64,000 nt of DNA from Chryseobacterium cucumeris (GCF_001593385.1 NZ_LUVZ01000012.1:620001-684000), one strand, 5' to 3'; shown: positions 51,199 through 61,268, numbered from the stretch's first letter. Numbers and translations are program-made. Notes: generated from the letters alone by a model not told the origin.

Positions 51199-51963
51199 AT
51201 GGAAAAGCTATTACCAAGGCAGGATGAAATACTTAAAGAGCTGGATGAGAAAGGGCATGTACTTGTTCAGGATCTGTGCGAAAAGCTCAATGTTTCTTCA
51301 GTTACGATCCGAAAGGATCTGAATTATCTCGAAAGCCTGGGGCTTCTTTTCAGAAATCATGGAGGAGCAAGTAAGCAGGTAAGATATGCTTATGAAAAAA
51401 ATGTAGGGGAGAAAGAAAGCATCAATGTGGAAGCAAAACAGGCTATTGCGAAAACTGCACTGTCATTGATTCAGGAAAATGACTGTATTATACTGGCGTC
51501 CGGAACAACCATGCATTATCTTGCGAGGATGCTGGTGAACTTTGGGCCGCTTACGGTATTGACATCTTCTTTACGGGTGGCGATTGAACTTTGCAATAAT
51601 CCTAATATTAATATTATACAGCTGGGAGGTGAAGTGCGAAAAAGCTCTACTTCTATTGTAGGTTCTATTTCTGAAGGAATTCTAAAACAGTTTTCATGCA
51701 ATAAACTTTTTCTGGGAGTGGACGGAATTGATCCGGAGTTCGGAATCAGTACTTCCAATGCAGCAGAAGCTCATCTGAATCAGATTATGATGGAGTGTGC
51801 AGATCAGACAGTAATTCTTGCGGATTCTTCCAAATTAAATAAGAAAGGATTCGGAAAGATTGCAGCCTTAGATCAGGTGGATTATCTTATTACGGATAGT
51901 GGTATTTGTGCTGAAGACAGGGCTGGACTGGAAGAAGTGGGAGTGAAGGTGATGGCTCAATAA
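51199..51963 (+). CDS. glpR: DeoR/GlpR-family transcriptional repressor
   Basis: A 254-residue regulator. The N-terminal winged helix (5-60; LPRQDEILKELDEKGHVLVQDL, SSVTIRKDLNYLESLGLLFRNHGGA) binds DNA; the C-terminal sugar-phosphate-sensing domain (about 75-250) has the DeoRC features GTTMHYLAR, VLTSSLRVAIEL, GGEVRKSSTSIVG and ILADSSKLNKKGFG. The divergent glp operon makes glycerol-3-phosphate the likely effector. The gene symbol is given on context. Confidence 0.9.
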   Translation: MEKLLPRQDEILKELDEKGHVLVQDLCEKLNVSSVTIRKDLNYLESLGLLFRNHGGASKQVRYAYEKNVGEKESINVEAKQAIAKTALSLIQENDCIILASGTTMHYLARMLVNFGPLTVLTSSLRVAIELCNNPNINIIQLGGEVRKSSTSIVGSISEGILKQFSCNKLFLGVDGIDPEFGISTSNAAEAHLNQIMMECADQTVILADSSKLNKKGFGKIAALDQVDYLITDSGICAEDRAGLEEVGVKVMAQ

Positions 51964-52075
51964 GATCTTCATCCTAAATTCTTTTTAAAAATCAAAATAA
52001 ATCTTTGGGGAATTGGTTCTGAATTTTTTCAAAATCATCTAATTGATTAAAAATCAAAATATTTTAGTCTAAATA

Positions 52076-52106
52076 TTTGTCAGTTACAAAATTATTCATA
52101 AATTTG
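52076..52106 (+). promoter_or_regulatory. Promoter of the S10-spc-alpha ribosomal operon
   Basis: TTTG (52076-52079), 19 bases, TAAATTTG (52099-52106). The spacing is identical to the rpsL promoter. The leader of about 100 bases before rplC has room for a regulatory structure, but I recognise none. Confidence 0.85.
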
Positions 52107-52212
52107 CACACTCATTTTAGGGGCGTAGTATGCCTATATCAAAAGTAGAAATTACTTCAGACTTCCGAAAAATGGTGATAAATAAAGGATAAATTTTATT
52201 ATAATATAAACA

Positions 52213-52839
52213 ATGTCAGGTATTATTGGTAAAAAAATCGGTATGACGTCTTTGTTTAACGAAGAAGGAAAAAACATTCCTTGTACAGTTATTCAAGCTG
52301 GTCCATGCTCGGTTTTACAGGTCAGAACCTTAGAAAAAGACGGTTATAAAGCTGTTCAGTTAGGTTTCGATGACAAGAGTGAGAAGAACGTTGGTAAAGC
52401 GTTAGCTGGTCATTTTAAAAAGGCTGGTTCTGCTCCTAAAGCTAAATTAGTAGAATTCTACAGAGAATTCGTTGATGAAGTAAAAGTAGGAGAAGAAGTA
52501 AAAGTTGATCTATTCGCTGAAGGTGAATATGTTGACGTAACAGGAACTTCAAAAGGTAAAGGCTTCCAGGGTGTTGTTAAGAGACACGGATTTGGAGGTG
52601 TAATGCAGGCAACTCATGGTCAGCACAACAGACTTAGAGCTCCAGGTTCTATCGGTGCTGGTTCAGACCCTTCAAGAGTATTCAAAGGGATGAGAATGGC
52701 TGGAAGAATGGGAGGTAAGCAGGTAACTGTTCAAAACCTTCAAGTGTTAAAAGTTGATCAAGAACAAAATCTTTTAGTAGTAAAAGGTGCTGTTCCGGGA
52801 GCTAAAAATTCTTATGTAATTATCAGAAAATGGAACTAG
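52213..52839 (+). CDS. rplC: 50S ribosomal protein L3
   Basis: A 208-residue early-assembly protein next to the peptidyl-transferase centre. [20 protein letters not shown] opens it, and the long loop [23 protein letters not shown] is the part that reaches the catalytic centre. It is the first gene here because rpsJ lies elsewhere. The stop overlaps rplD by 10 bases. Confidence 0.97.
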   Translation: MSGIIGKKIGMTSLFNEEGKNIPCTVIQAGPCSVLQVRTLEKDGYKAVQLGFDDKSEKNVGKALAGHFKKAGSAPKAKLVEFYREFVDEVKVGEEVKVDLFAEGEYVDVTGTSKGKGFQGVVKRHGFGGVMQATHGQHNRLRAPGSIGAGSDPSRVFKGMRMAGRMGGKQVTVQNLQVLKVDQEQNLLVVKGAVPGAKNSYVIIRKWN

Positions 52840-53459
52840 TAGTATTAAATACATCAGGAAAAGAGACCGGAAGAAAAGTAACTCTAGACGAAACAGTATT
52901 CGGAATTGAGCCAAATCAGCACGCGGTTTACTTAGAAGTTAAGCAGTATCTTGCTGCTCAAAGACAAGGTACTCATAAAGCAAAAGAAAGAAGCGAAATT
53001 ACTGCTTCTACTAAAAAGCTTAAGAAGCAAAAAGGATCAGGATCTGCTAGATACGGTGATATCAAATCTCCAGTATTCAGAGGTGGAGGTAGAGTATTCG
53101 GACCAAAACCAAGAGACTACAGATTCAAATTGAACAAAGCTCTTAAGAGATTAGCTAAGAAATCTGTTTTATCTCAGAAAATGAGAGACAACAGCATTAA
53201 AGTTTTAGAAGATGTGAGCTTTGACGCTCCTAAGACTAAAGATTTCATCAATGTATTAAATGCATTGGAACTTAACGGTAAAAAATCTTTATTCGTTCTT
53301 CCTGAAGCTAATAAGAATGTGTATTTATCTTCAAGAAACTTACCTAAAACTAAAGTAATGAACTTCAACGAGATCAGTTCTTACGATTTAGTAAACGCTG
53401 GTGAGATCATTTTCTTCGAAGGTGCAGTTGAAAAATTCCAGGAAAATTTAAAGAAATAA
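52830..53459 (+). CDS. rplD: 50S ribosomal protein L4
   Basis: A 209-residue protein lining the peptide exit tunnel. The tunnel loop is present in the [29 protein letters not shown] stretch. In E. coli L4 represses its own operon; whether it does so here is unknown. The start overlaps the end of rplC. Confidence 0.97.
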   Translation: MELVVLNTSGKETGRKVTLDETVFGIEPNQHAVYLEVKQYLAAQRQGTHKAKERSEITASTKKLKKQKGSGSARYGDIKSPVFRGGGRVFGPKPRDYRFKLNKALKRLAKKSVLSQKMRDNSIKVLEDVSFDAPKTKDFINVLNALELNGKKSLFVLPEANKNVYLSSRNLPKTKVMNFNEISSYDLVNAGEIIFFEGAVEKFQENLKK

Positions 53460-53462
53460 ATC

Positions 53463-53753
53463 ATGTCAGTTATTATTAAACCAGTTATTTCAGAAAAGGC
53501 TAATTACCTTACAGATTTAAGAGGTTCTTATTCTTTCTTAGTGAATCCTAAGGCGAATAAAATCGAGATCAAAAAAGCTGTTGAAGCAGCTTACGGTGTA
53601 AAAGTAGCAGACGTTAACACAATGATTTATGCTCCGAAGGTTTCTTCAAAATACACTAAAAAAGGTCTTCAAGTAGGAAAGACAAATAAATTGAAAAAAG
53701 CGGTAATCAAACTTGCTGAAGGTGAGGTTATCGATATTTTTGCTGTAAATTAA
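53463..53753 (+). CDS. rplW: 50S ribosomal protein L23
   Basis: A 96-residue protein at the tunnel exit where trigger factor and SRP dock. VIIKPVISEKANYL and NKIEIKKAVEAAYGVKVADVNTM are family-typical. It starts 3 bases after rplD. Confidence 0.97.
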   Translation: MSVIIKPVISEKANYLTDLRGSYSFLVNPKANKIEIKKAVEAAYGVKVADVNTMIYAPKVSSKYTKKGLQVGKTNKLKKAVIKLAEGEVIDIFAVN

Positions 53754-53775
53754 TTATTAATTATAAATAATAGTA

Positions 53776-54597
53776 ATGTCTGTTAGAAAATTAAAACCTA
53801 TCACCCCGGGACAGAGATTCAGAATTGTAAACAATTTTGAGGAAATTACTACCAACAAACCAGAGAAATCTCTAACAGTTGGTATTAAAAAGTCAGGTGG
53901 ACGTAACCAAACAGGTAAAATGACCATGCGTTACACCGGAGGTGGACACAAAAAGAAATACAGAATTATTGACTTCAAAAGAAACAAAGCAAACGTTGAA
54001 GCAACTGTAAAATCTGTAGAATACGATCCAAACAGAACTGCATTTATCGCTTTATTAGAGTACGCAGACGGAGAGAAGAGATATATCATCGCTCCAAACG
54101 GTATCAAAGTTGATCAGAAAGTAGTATCAGGAGAAAGCGTTGAACCAAACGTAGGTAACGCAATGAAATTGAAAAATATTCCATTGGGTACTGTAATCTC
54201 TTGTGTTGAAATGAAGCCTGGACAAGGTGCAATTTTAGCAAGAAGTGCTGGTTCTTCAGCTCAATTAACTTCCAGAGATGGTAAATATGCAATCATCAAG
54301 TTACCTTCAGGAGAATCAAGAATGATCCTTACTGAATGTATGGCAATGATTGGTTCTGTTTCCAACTCAGATCACCAATTAACTGTATCAGGTAAGGCTG
54401 GTAGAAGCAGATGGTTAGGTAGAAGACCAAGAACAAGAGCGGTTGTAATGAACCCAGTAGATCACCCAATGGGTGGTGGTGAAGGACGTTCTTCAGGAGG
54501 TCACCCAAGATCTAGAAACGGTAAACCGGCTAAAGGTTACAAAACTAGAAAGAAAAACAAAGTGTCTAACCGTTACATCGTATCTAAAAGAAAATAA
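53776..54597 (+). CDS. rplB: 50S ribosomal protein L2
   Basis: A 273-residue protein needed for subunit association and peptidyl-transferase activity. The C-terminal signature [20 protein letters not shown] includes the conserved histidine implicated in catalysis. Confidence 0.97.
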   Translation: MSVRKLKPITPGQRFRIVNNFEEITTNKPEKSLTVGIKKSGGRNQTGKMTMRYTGGGHKKKYRIIDFKRNKANVEATVKSVEYDPNRTAFIALLEYADGEKRYIIAPNGIKVDQKVVSGESVEPNVGNAMKLKNIPLGTVISCVEMKPGQGAILARSAGSSAQLTSRDGKYAIIKLPSGESRMILTECMAMIGSVSNSDHQLTVSGKAGRSRWLGRRPRTRAVVMNPVDHPMGGGEGRSSGGHPRSRNGKPAKGYKTRKKNKVSNRYIVSKRK

Positions 54598-54599
54598 TT

Positions 54600-54878
54600 A
54601 TGGCAAGATCACTTAAAAAAGGACCGTTCATTCATCATACTTTAGATAAGAAGGTTCAGGCAAATATAGAGTCTGGTAAGAAGACAGTTATCAAAACTTG
54701 GTCTAGAGCATCTATGATCTCTCCGGACTTCGTAGGACAAACTATTGCTGTACACAACGGGAAATCTTTTATCCCTGTTTACGTTACAGAAAACATGGTT
54801 GGTCACAAGTTAGGCGAATTTTCTCCAACAAGATCTTTCAGAGGTCATGGTGGTAACAAAAACAAAGGAAGCAGATAA
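54600..54878 (+). CDS. rpsS: 30S ribosomal protein S19
   Basis: A 92-residue 30S head protein. [18 protein letters not shown] and [17 protein letters not shown] are diagnostic. It sits 2 bases from each neighbour. Confidence 0.97.
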   Translation: MARSLKKGPFIHHTLDKKVQANIESGKKTVIKTWSRASMISPDFVGQTIAVHNGKSFIPVYVTENMVGHKLGEFSPTRSFRGHGGNKNKGSR

Positions 54879-54880
54879 TC

Positions 54881-55279
54881 ATGGGATCAAGAAAACAAGA
54901 TAGTTCAATCGCAAGAAAAGAAGCTAACAAAGACGTTGTAAAAGCTTCATTAAATAATTGCCCGTCTTCTCCAAGAAAAATGAGATTAGTTGCTGATATC
55001 ATTAGAGGAGAGCAGGTAGACAAAGCACTTTATATCCTAAAATATTCTAAGAAGGATGCTTCTAACAAGTTAGAGAAATTACTTCTTTCTGCTATGGCTA
55101 ACTGGCAAGTGAAAAACGAAGGTGCTGACATCGAGGAAGCAAACCTTATCGTTAAAGAAATATTTGTGGATAGTGCAAGACAATTGAAGAGACTAAGACC
55201 AGCTCCACAAGGTAGAGGGTATAGAATCAGAAAAAGATCTAACCACGTTACATTAATCTTAGGTAACAAAGAAAATTAA
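54881..55279 (+). CDS. rplV: 50S ribosomal protein L22
   Basis: A 132-residue protein whose long hairpin lines the exit tunnel; the hairpin is visible as [20 protein letters not shown]. The N-terminus is about 20 residues longer than the E. coli protein, as is common in this phylum. Confidence 0.96.
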   Translation: MGSRKQDSSIARKEANKDVVKASLNNCPSSPRKMRLVADIIRGEQVDKALYILKYSKKDASNKLEKLLLSAMANWQVKNEGADIEEANLIVKEIFVDSARQLKRLRPAPQGRGYRIRKRSNHVTLILGNKEN

Positions 55280-55286
55280 TCAAGGT

Positions 55287-56036
55287 ATGGGACAGAAGAC
55301 AAATCCAATTGGTAACAGATTAGGTATCATCAGAGGATGGGATTCTAACTGGTTTGGTGGAAACGATTATGGAGACAGAATCGCTGAAGACTACAAAATC
55401 AGAAGATACCTTGAAGCTAGATTATCTAAAGGTGGTATTTCAAAAATTTATATTGAAAGAACTTTAAAATTAGTTACAGTAACTATTACTACTGCTAGAC
55501 CGGGACTTATTATCGGTAAAGGAGGTCAGGAAGTTGATAAATTGAAAGAAGAGTTGAAGAAATTGACTGGTAAGGATATTCAAATCAACATTTTCGAAAT
55601 CAAAAGACCTGAATTAGATGCTGTACTAGTTGCTGATAGTATTTCTAAGCAAATTGAAAACAGAATTTCTTACAGAAGAGCTGTTAAAATGGCAATGGCA
55701 AGTACTATGAGAATGGGTGCTGAAGGTATCAAAGTTCAAATCTCTGGTAGATTAAACGGAGCTGAAATGGCAAGATCAGAATCTTTCAAAGAAGGAAGAA
55801 TTCCATTGTCAACTTTCAGAGCTGATATCGATTACCACTGGGCAGAAGCTCACACTACTTACGGTAGACTAGGGGTTAAAGTTTGGATCATGAAAGGTGA
55901 AGTTTACGGTAAAAGAGAACTTTCTCCACTAGTGGGACAACAGAAAAAAGGAGGTCAGTCAGACAGAGGAAACAGAGGAGGAGACAGAGACAACAGAAGA
56001 CCTAGAAAAAACAACAACAATAACAATAATAATTAA
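55287..56036 (+). CDS. rpsC: 30S ribosomal protein S3 with Asn-rich tail
   Basis: A 249-residue protein at the mRNA entry channel. The KH domain ([18 protein letters not shown]) and the C-terminal domain ([23 protein letters not shown]) are standard. After residue 215 it carries a low-complexity Gly/Arg/Asp/Asn tail that ends in eight asparagines, encoded by an AAC/AAT tract. The gene is followed by an unusual repeat-filled gap. Confidence 0.96.
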   Translation: MGQKTNPIGNRLGIIRGWDSNWFGGNDYGDRIAEDYKIRRYLEARLSKGGISKIYIERTLKLVTVTITTARPGLIIGKGGQEVDKLKEELKKLTGKDIQINIFEIKRPELDAVLVADSISKQIENRISYRRAVKMAMASTMRMGAEGIKVQISGRLNGAEMARSESFKEGRIPLSTFRADIDYHWAEAHTTYGRLGVKVWIMKGEVYGKRELSPLVGQQKKGGQSDRGNRGGDRDNRRPRKNNNNNNNN

Positions 56037-56134
56037 AATTTTAGATTAGAAATTTTGAATTTTAAATTACCGTTACTTTTTTAAAATTAAAAAAAATCTA
56101 AAATCTAAAATCTAAAATCTAAAATTTAGAAATT
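56037..56134. repeat. A/T-rich inverted and tandem AATCTAA repeat inside the ribosomal operon
   Basis: The 98-base gap between rpsC and rplP holds four perfect AATCTAA units (56095-56122) and a decayed fifth, while TTTTAGATTAGAAATTTTGA on the left side is partly the reverse complement. Elsewhere in this operon genes are mostly 2 to 25 bases apart. Confidence 0.85.
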
Positions 56135-56560
56135 ATGTTACAACCAAAAAGAACCAAATTCCGTAGAGTTCACAAGATGAAGATGAAGGGGAATGCCCAG
56201 AGAGGTAGTCAACTTGCTTACGGAACTTTTGGGATCAAAGCAACGGAAGGAGCTTGGATCACTGCAAGACAGATTGAAGCGGCTCGTATCGCTGCGACGA
56301 GATATATGAAGAGAGAAGGTCAACTATGGATCAAAATCTTCCCAGATAAGCCAATTACTAAGAAACCAGCGGAAGTACGTATGGGTAAAGGTAAGGGTGC
56401 TGTTGAATATTGGGTAGCTGTAGTAAAACCAGGTAAAATTATGTTCGAAGTTGGAGGAGTTCCTTACGAAATTGCGAAAGAAGCTCTTAGACTTGCTGCA
56501 CAAAAATTACCAGTAGTTACTAAATTCATCGTTGCTAACGATTTTGTTAAACCTCTATAA
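56135..56560 (+). CDS. rplP: 50S ribosomal protein L16
   Basis: A 141-residue protein at the A site, contacting t[22 protein letters not shown], the arginine region [23 protein letters not shown] and [17 protein letters not shown] are diagnostic. Confidence 0.97.
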   Translation: MLQPKRTKFRRVHKMKMKGNAQRGSQLAYGTFGIKATEGAWITARQIEAARIAATRYMKREGQLWIKIFPDKPITKKPAEVRMGKGKGAVEYWVAVVKPGKIMFEVGGVPYEIAKEALRLAAQKLPVVTKFIVANDFVKPL

Positions 56561-56572
56561 TCTTTGAATACA

Positions 56573-56758
56573 ATGAAAAATGCTGATATTAAAAATTTAA
56601 GCGCGGGTGATATTCAAGCTCAATTAACTGAAGCAAAAGCTCAATATTCTAAATTGAAATTGGCTCATGCAATCAGCCCAATTGAAAACCCGATTCAAAT
56701 CAGAGATTTGAGAAAAACAATCGCAAGACTAAACACTGAGTTAACTAACAAACAATAA
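56573..56758 (+). CDS. rpmC: 50S ribosomal protein L29
   Basis: A 61-residue helical protein at the tunnel exit. I choose ATG at 56573 (MKNADIKNL) over the in-frame TTG three codons earlier. SPIENPIQIRDLRKTIARLNTEL is the typical C-terminal helix. Confidence 0.95.
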   Translation: MKNADIKNLSAGDIQAQLTEAKAQYSKLKLAHAISPIENPIQIRDLRKTIARLNTELTNKQ

Positions 56759-56770
56759 TTTCATTTTACA

Positions 56771-57025
56771 ATGGATAGAAATTTAAGAAAAGAAAGAATC
56801 GGAGTGGTTTCCAGCAATAAAATGGAAAAAACTATTGTTGTTAGTGAAACTACAAGAGTAAAGCACCCGATGTACGGTAAATTCGTTTTGAAAACGAAAA
56901 AATATACTGCACACGACGAGAACAACGAATGCACAGAAGGTGATACAGTTTTGATCCAAGAAACTAGACCTTTGAGCAAGAGCAAGAGATGGAGATTAGT
57001 AAGAATCATTGAAAAAGCTAAGTAA
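56771..57025 (+). CDS. rpsQ: 30S ribosomal protein S17
   Basis: An 84-residue primary 16S binding protein with an OB fold. [26 protein letters not shown] and [19 protein letters not shown] are diagnostic. Confidence 0.97.
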   Translation: MDRNLRKERIGVVSSNKMEKTIVVSETTRVKHPMYGKFVLKTKKYTAHDENNECTEGDTVLIQETRPLSKSKRWRLVRIIEKAK

Positions 57026-57027
57026 TA

Positions 57028-57396
57028 ATGTTACAAACAGAATCAAGATTAAAAGTTGCTGATAACACAGGTGCTAAAGAAGTACTAGTGATCAGAGTTC
57101 TGGGAGGAACCAGAAGAAGATATGCTTCAGTTGGTGATAAAATCGTTGTTACGATCAAGGATTCTACACCATCCGGAAATGCTAAAAAAGGTCAGGTATC
57201 TAAAGCTGTAGTAGTAAGAACTAAAAAAGCAGTAAGAAGAAAAGATGGTTCATACATCAAATTCGACGACAATGCTTGTGTATTACTAAACGCAGCGGGA
57301 GAAATGAGAGGAACGCGTGTTTTCGGACCAGTTGCTCGTGAGTTGAGAGACAAAGAATATATGAAAATCATTTCATTAGCTCCTGAAGTACTTTAA
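57028..57396 (+). CDS. rplN: 50S ribosomal protein L14
   Basis: A 122-residue protein at the subunit interface. [20 protein letters not shown] and [27 protein letters not shown] match the family closely. It is 2 bases after rpsQ. Confidence 0.97.
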   Translation: MLQTESRLKVADNTGAKEVLVIRVLGGTRRRYASVGDKIVVTIKDSTPSGNAKKGQVSKAVVVRTKKAVRRKDGSYIKFDDNACVLLNAAGEMRGTRVFGPVARELRDKEYMKIISLAPEVL

Positions 57397-57417
57397 TTTT
57401 AAAAATTTTTAAAAGAA

Positions 57418-57744
57418 ATGTCAAAGTTAAAAATAAAAAGAGGAGATAACGTAATCATTACTACTGGTAAGAAAGATATCAAGGGTAAGACTGGTGAAGT
57501 TATTGAAGTGATCAAGAAAGAAGGTAGAGACCCAAGAGTAATCGTTGCAGGACTTAACATCGTTAAAAAACACGTTAAGCCTTCAGCTTCTAATCCTCAA
57601 GGAGGAATTACTGAGAAGGAAGCTTCTATTCATATCTCAAACGTAGCTTTAGTTGGTAAAGACGGAAAAGCTATCAAAGTAGGTTACAAAATCGAAGGAG
57701 ATAAGAAAGTAAGAATCAACAAAAAAACGGGTGAAACTTTATAA
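57418..57744 (+). CDS. rplX: 50S ribosomal protein L24
   Basis: A 108-residue assembly initiator with the KOW motif (IKRGDNVIITTGKKDIKGKTGEVIEV) at the N-terminus. Confidence 0.96.
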   Translation: MSKLKIKRGDNVIITTGKKDIKGKTGEVIEVIKKEGRDPRVIVAGLNIVKKHVKPSASNPQGGITEKEASIHISNVALVGKDGKAIKVGYKIEGDKKVRINKKTGETL

Positions 57745-57757
57745 TTTTAAATAACAC

Positions 57758-58309
57758 ATGGAATATATAGCAAGACCCAAAAAAGCATATAAAGAGACAA
57801 TTGTTCCTGCAATGATGGAAGAATTCGGGTATAAGTCAGTAATGCAAGTACCTAAATTAGAGAAAATCGTTGTATCACAAGGTTTAGGTGATGCTACTGC
57901 AGACAAGAAAATCATTGATTATGCTGTAGAAGAGCTTACAAATATCACTGGTCAAAAGGCTGTTGGTACAATCTCTAAAAAAGACGAAGCTGCTTTCAAA
58001 TTGAGAAAAGGAATGCCGGTAGGTGCTAAAGTAACATTGAGAGCTGACAGAATGTATGAATTCTTAGACAGACTTACTGCTTCTGCTTTGCCTCGTATCA
58101 GAGATTTCTCTGGAATCAAAGCTGATGGTTTCGATGGTAGAGGTAACTACAACTTAGGTATTACTGAGCAGATTATCTTCCCTGAAATCGTAATTGACAA
58201 AGTGAAAAAAATCCAAGGGATGGACATCACTTTCGTTACTACTGCGAAAACAGATAAAGAAGCTAAAGCATTATTAACTCACTTCGGTTTACCATTTAAA
58301 AAGAACTAA
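57758..58309 (+). CDS. rplE: 50S ribosomal protein L5
   Basis: A 183-residue protein binding 5S rRNA in the central protuberance. [19 protein letters not shown] and [30 protein letters not shown] are diagnostic. Confidence 0.97.
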   Translation: MEYIARPKKAYKETIVPAMMEEFGYKSVMQVPKLEKIVVSQGLGDATADKKIIDYAVEELTNITGQKAVGTISKKDEAAFKLRKGMPVGAKVTLRADRMYEFLDRLTASALPRIRDFSGIKADGFDGRGNYNLGITEQIIFPEIVIDKVKKIQGMDITFVTTAKTDKEAKALLTHFGLPFKKN

Positions 58310-58312
58310 GAA

Positions 58313-58582
58313 ATGGCTAAAGAATCAATGAAAGCGCGTGAGCGCAAAAGAGAAGCACTAGTTGCTAAATACGCTGCTAAAAGACAAGCTCTTAAAGAAG
58401 CTGGTGATTACGAAGGACTTCAAAAATTGCCTAAAAATGCTTCTCCTGTAAGATTACACAACAGATGTAAACTAACAGGTAGACCAAGAGGATACATGAG
58501 AACGTTTGGTATTTCCAGAGTAACTTTCAGAGAAATGGCTAACAACGGTCTTATCCCAGGAGTAAGAAAAGCTAGCTGGTAA
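58313..58582 (+). CDS. rpsN: 30S ribosomal protein S14 (zinc-free type)
   Basis: An 89-residue S14 without the CxxC...CxxC zinc ribbon; only one cysteine ([15 protein letters not shown]) is present. It is therefore the long zinc-independent form. Confidence 0.96.
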   Translation: MAKESMKARERKREALVAKYAAKRQALKEAGDYEGLQKLPKNASPVRLHNRCKLTGRPRGYMRTFGISRVTFREMANNGLIPGVRKASW

Positions 58583-58634
58583 TAATCACTAGATAAAAAA
58601 TCGGAACAATTAAGTTGTTCAGATACTAAAGATA

Positions 58635-58672
58635 AAAATATCAGACTGAAGATTTCTGACGTCTGATATTTT
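58635..58672 (+). promoter_or_regulatory. Stem-loop in the rpsN-rpsH gap
   Basis: A perfect 12-base inverted repeat AAAATATCAGAC/GTCTGATATTTT with a 14-base loop in a 146-base gap. It could be an attenuator, a processing site or a small repeat element. Confidence 0.65.
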
Positions 58673-58728
58673 ACTCTTCAAGTCTTTGCAAAACTGATTG
58701 TTCTTTAACCAATAATTATAAAAGAAAA

Positions 58729-59127
58729 ATGGTAACAGATCCAATTTCAGATTTCCTAACTAGAGTAAGGAACGCACAAAGCGCAGGCCACAAAGTGGTG
58801 GAAATTCCTGCATCGAAAATCAAAAAGGAGATTACTAAGATCTTATTTGATCAAGGGTATATCTTAAACTACAAGTTTGAAGATAACGCTGTTCAAGGAG
58901 TGATCAAAATCGCTTTAAAGTATGATAAGCAAACTAACAAACCGGCTATCAAGTCTATCCAAAGAGCTTCTAGACCAGGTTTGAGACAGTACAAAGGTTC
59001 AGCTGAGCTTCCAAGAGTACTAAACGGTTTGGGTATTTCTATCATCTCTACTTCTAAAGGAGTAATGACTGACAAGAAAGCTAGAGAAGAGAAAGTAGGC
59101 GGTGAAGTAATCTGCTATGTTTATTAA
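58729..59127 (+). CDS. rpsH: 30S ribosomal protein S8
   Basis: A 132-residue central-domain assembly protein. MVTDPISDFLTRVRNAQSAGH opens it; the C-terminus GISIISTSKGVMTDKKAREEKVGGEVICYVY is the standard 16S-binding part. Confidence 0.97.
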   Translation: MVTDPISDFLTRVRNAQSAGHKVVEIPASKIKKEITKILFDQGYILNYKFEDNAVQGVIKIALKYDKQTNKPAIKSIQRASRPGLRQYKGSAELPRVLNGLGISIISTSKGVMTDKKAREEKVGGEVICYVY

Positions 59128-59144
59128 TTTTTAATCAGAGGAAA

Positions 59145-59690
59145 ATGTCAAGAATTGGTAAAGCAATTATAACAATTCCAGCTGGAGTTACAATCACTGA
59201 AAATAACGGTGTAGTAACTGTAAAAGGAGCTAAAGGAGAACTTTCTCAGGAGCTTACGGCAGGAATTACTATAGAACAGAAAGATGGTGAACTTAACGTA
59301 AACAGACCATCTGATTCTAAACAACACAAAGCACTTCACGGTCTATACAGAGCGTTAATCAACAACATGATTGTTGGTGTAAGTGCAGGTTTCGAAAAGA
59401 AACTTGAACTAGTAGGGGTAGGATATAGAGCTTCACACGCAGGTCAAAAACTTGAGTTAGCTTTAGGATTCTCTCACGGTATCGTATTAGAACTTCCAGG
59501 TGAAGTAAAAGTTGATACATTGACTGAAAAAGGTAAAAACCCAATTATTACTTTAACGTCTCACGACAACCAACTTCTAGGAATGGTAGCTGCAAAGATC
59601 CGTTCTTTCAGAAAGCCTGAGCCATACAAAGGAAAAGGTGTAAGATTCGTAGGAGAAATTGTTAGACGTAAAGCTGGTAAATCTGCTTAA
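59145..59690 (+). CDS. rplF: 50S ribosomal protein L6
   Basis: A 181-residue two-domain protein near the factor-binding site. MSRIGKAIITIPAGVTI at the start and RKPEPYKGKGVRFVGEIVRRKAGK at the end are diagnostic. Confidence 0.97.
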   Translation: MSRIGKAIITIPAGVTITENNGVVTVKGAKGELSQELTAGITIEQKDGELNVNRPSDSKQHKALHGLYRALINNMIVGVSAGFEKKLELVGVGYRASHAGQKLELALGFSHGIVLELPGEVKVDTLTEKGKNPIITLTSHDNQLLGMVAAKIRSFRKPEPYKGKGVRFVGEIVRRKAGKSA

Positions 59691-59705
59691 TAAATTATAA
59701 GTATT

Positions 59706-60059
59706 ATGGCATTAAGTAAATTAGAAAAAAGAATAAGAATCAAAAGAAGAGTAAGAGGGAAAATCTCTGGATCTTCTGAATTGCCAAGATTATCTGTATA
59801 CAAAAGTAATAAGGAAATTTACGCTCAGTTAATCGACGATAAAAATGGTAAAACTTTAGCATCAGCTTCTTCAAGAGAGAAAGGTGTAGACGCTAAAGGT
59901 ACTAAGACTGAAGTTTCTGCTGCTGTTGGTAAAGCTATCGCTGCTAAAGCTATCGCTGCAGGAATCGAAAGTATTGTATTTGACAGAAACGGATTCGTTT
60001 ACCACGGTAGAGTGAAAGCTCTAGCTGATGGTGCAAGAGAAGGTGGACTTAAATTCTAA
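59706..60059 (+). CDS. rplR: 50S ribosomal protein L18
   Basis: A 117-residue 5S rRNA binding protein. [17 protein letters not shown] and [24 protein letters not shown] are family marks. Confidence 0.97.
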   Translation: MALSKLEKRIRIKRRVRGKISGSSELPRLSVYKSNKEIYAQLIDDKNGKTLASASSREKGVDAKGTKTEVSAAVGKAIAAKAIAAGIESIVFDRNGFVYHGRVKALADGAREGGLKF

Positions 60060-60078
60060 TCATTAAATTTCGGAAAAT

Positions 60079-60600
60079 ATGTTAGGACTAGATAATATAG
60101 AAAGAGTAAAACCGGGAGGATTAGAATTAAAAGATCGTCTCGTAGCTGTTAACAGAGTAACAAAAGTAACAAAAGGAGGTAGAGCTTTCGGATTTTCTGC
60201 TATTGTTGTAGTAGGTAACGAAGAAGGTGTTATCGGTTTCGGTTTAGGAAAATCTAAAGAGGTTGCTTCTGCAATTGCTAAAGCAGTTGAAGACGCTAAG
60301 AAAAACCTTGTGAAAGTTCCTGTAATGAACCATACTATCCCTCACCAAACTACTGCTAGATACGGTGGTGCAGATATCTTCTTAAGACCTGCTTCTCACG
60401 GTACAGGATTGATCGCCGGAGGTGCGGTAAGAGCGGTATTGGAATCTGCTGGTATTCACGATATCCTTTCAAAATCTAAAGGATCTTCTAACCCTCACAA
60501 CGTAGTGAAAGCTACTTTCAAAGCGTTATTAGACATCAGAAGACCTGAAGAAATCGCTAGAATGAGAGGAATTTCTCTAAGTAAAGTGTTTAACGGTTAA
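60079..60600 (+). CDS. rpsE: 30S ribosomal protein S5
   Basis: A 173-residue protein important for decoding fidelity. [31 protein letters not shown] and the glycine-rich [20 protein letters not shown] are diagnostic. Confidence 0.97.
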   Translation: MLGLDNIERVKPGGLELKDRLVAVNRVTKVTKGGRAFGFSAIVVVGNEEGVIGFGLGKSKEVASAIAKAVEDAKKNLVKVPVMNHTIPHQTTARYGGADIFLRPASHGTGLIAGGAVRAVLESAGIHDILSKSKGSSNPHNVVKATFKALLDIRRPEEIARMRGISLSKVFNG

Positions 60601-60611
60601 TAATTAAAGCA

Positions 60612-60788
60612 ATGGCAACAATTAAAGTAAAGCAAGTAAGAAGCGCTATTGGTAGAACAAAAACCCAAAAGAGAACGCTTGAAGCATTAGGATTAAAAAA
60701 ACTTCACCAAGTTGTAGAGCATGAAGCTACTCCTTCCATCTTAGGAATGATCGCTGCTGTAGGACACTTACTTGAAGTTCAAAAATAA
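60612..60788 (+). CDS. rpmD: 50S ribosomal protein L30
   Basis: A 58-residue protein beginning MATIKVKQVRSAIGRTKTQK and ending GHLLEVQK. It has the usual L30 pattern (IKVKQVRSAIG, then TLEALGLKKLHQVV). It is 11 bases after rpsE and 21 before rplO. Confidence 0.95.
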   Translation: MATIKVKQVRSAIGRTKTQKRTLEALGLKKLHQVVEHEATPSILGMIAAVGHLLEVQK

Positions 60789-60809
60789 TTTTATAAAAGA
60801 GAAATTAAA

Positions 60810-61259
60810 ATGAATTTAAATAACATAAAACCTGCTGCAGGATCTACTTTCAACTCAAAGAGAATTGGTAGAGGTCAAGGTAGCGGAAAAGGAGGTACTT
60901 CAACAAAAGGTCACAAAGGTCAGAAAGCGAGAGCTGGTTATTCTCAAAAAATCGGTTTCGAAGGTGGACAGATGCCTTTACAAAGAAGATTACCTAAATT
61001 CGGATTCAAAAACGTAAACAGAAAAGAGTTTAGAGGAATTAACCTTGATACTATTCAAACTTTAATCGAGAACAAATCCATCACTGGAGATATCACGAAA
61101 GAAGTTTTAGTAGCAAACGGGATAGTTTCTAAAAACGAATTAGTGAAAATTATGGGTAGAGGAGAATTGAAATCTGCGGTTTCAATCTCTGCTGACAAAT
61201 TCACTAAATCTGCTGAAGAGCTTATTGCTAAAGCAGGTGGAAAAGCAATTACCTTATAA
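60810..61259 (+). CDS. rplO: 50S ribosomal protein L15
   Basis: A 149-residue late-assembly protein. The glycine-rich N-terminus RIGRGQGSGKGGTSTKGHKGQ and MPLQRRLPKFGFKN are typical. Confidence 0.97.
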   Translation: MNLNNIKPAAGSTFNSKRIGRGQGSGKGGTSTKGHKGQKARAGYSQKIGFEGGQMPLQRRLPKFGFKNVNRKEFRGINLDTIQTLIENKSITGDITKEVLVANGIVSKNELVKIMGRGELKSAVSISADKFTKSAEELIAKAGGKAITL

Positions 61260-61268
61260 TACTTACTA

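Noticed and set aside
52107..52212. Riboswitch or known ribosomal leader before rplC
   Set aside because: No recognisable conserved structure; only a leader of about 100 bases is certain.
56095..56129. Possible CRISPR or iteron array in the AATCTAA repeat
   Set aside because: Units are 7 bases with no spacers, inside a ribosomal operon, with no replication gene near.
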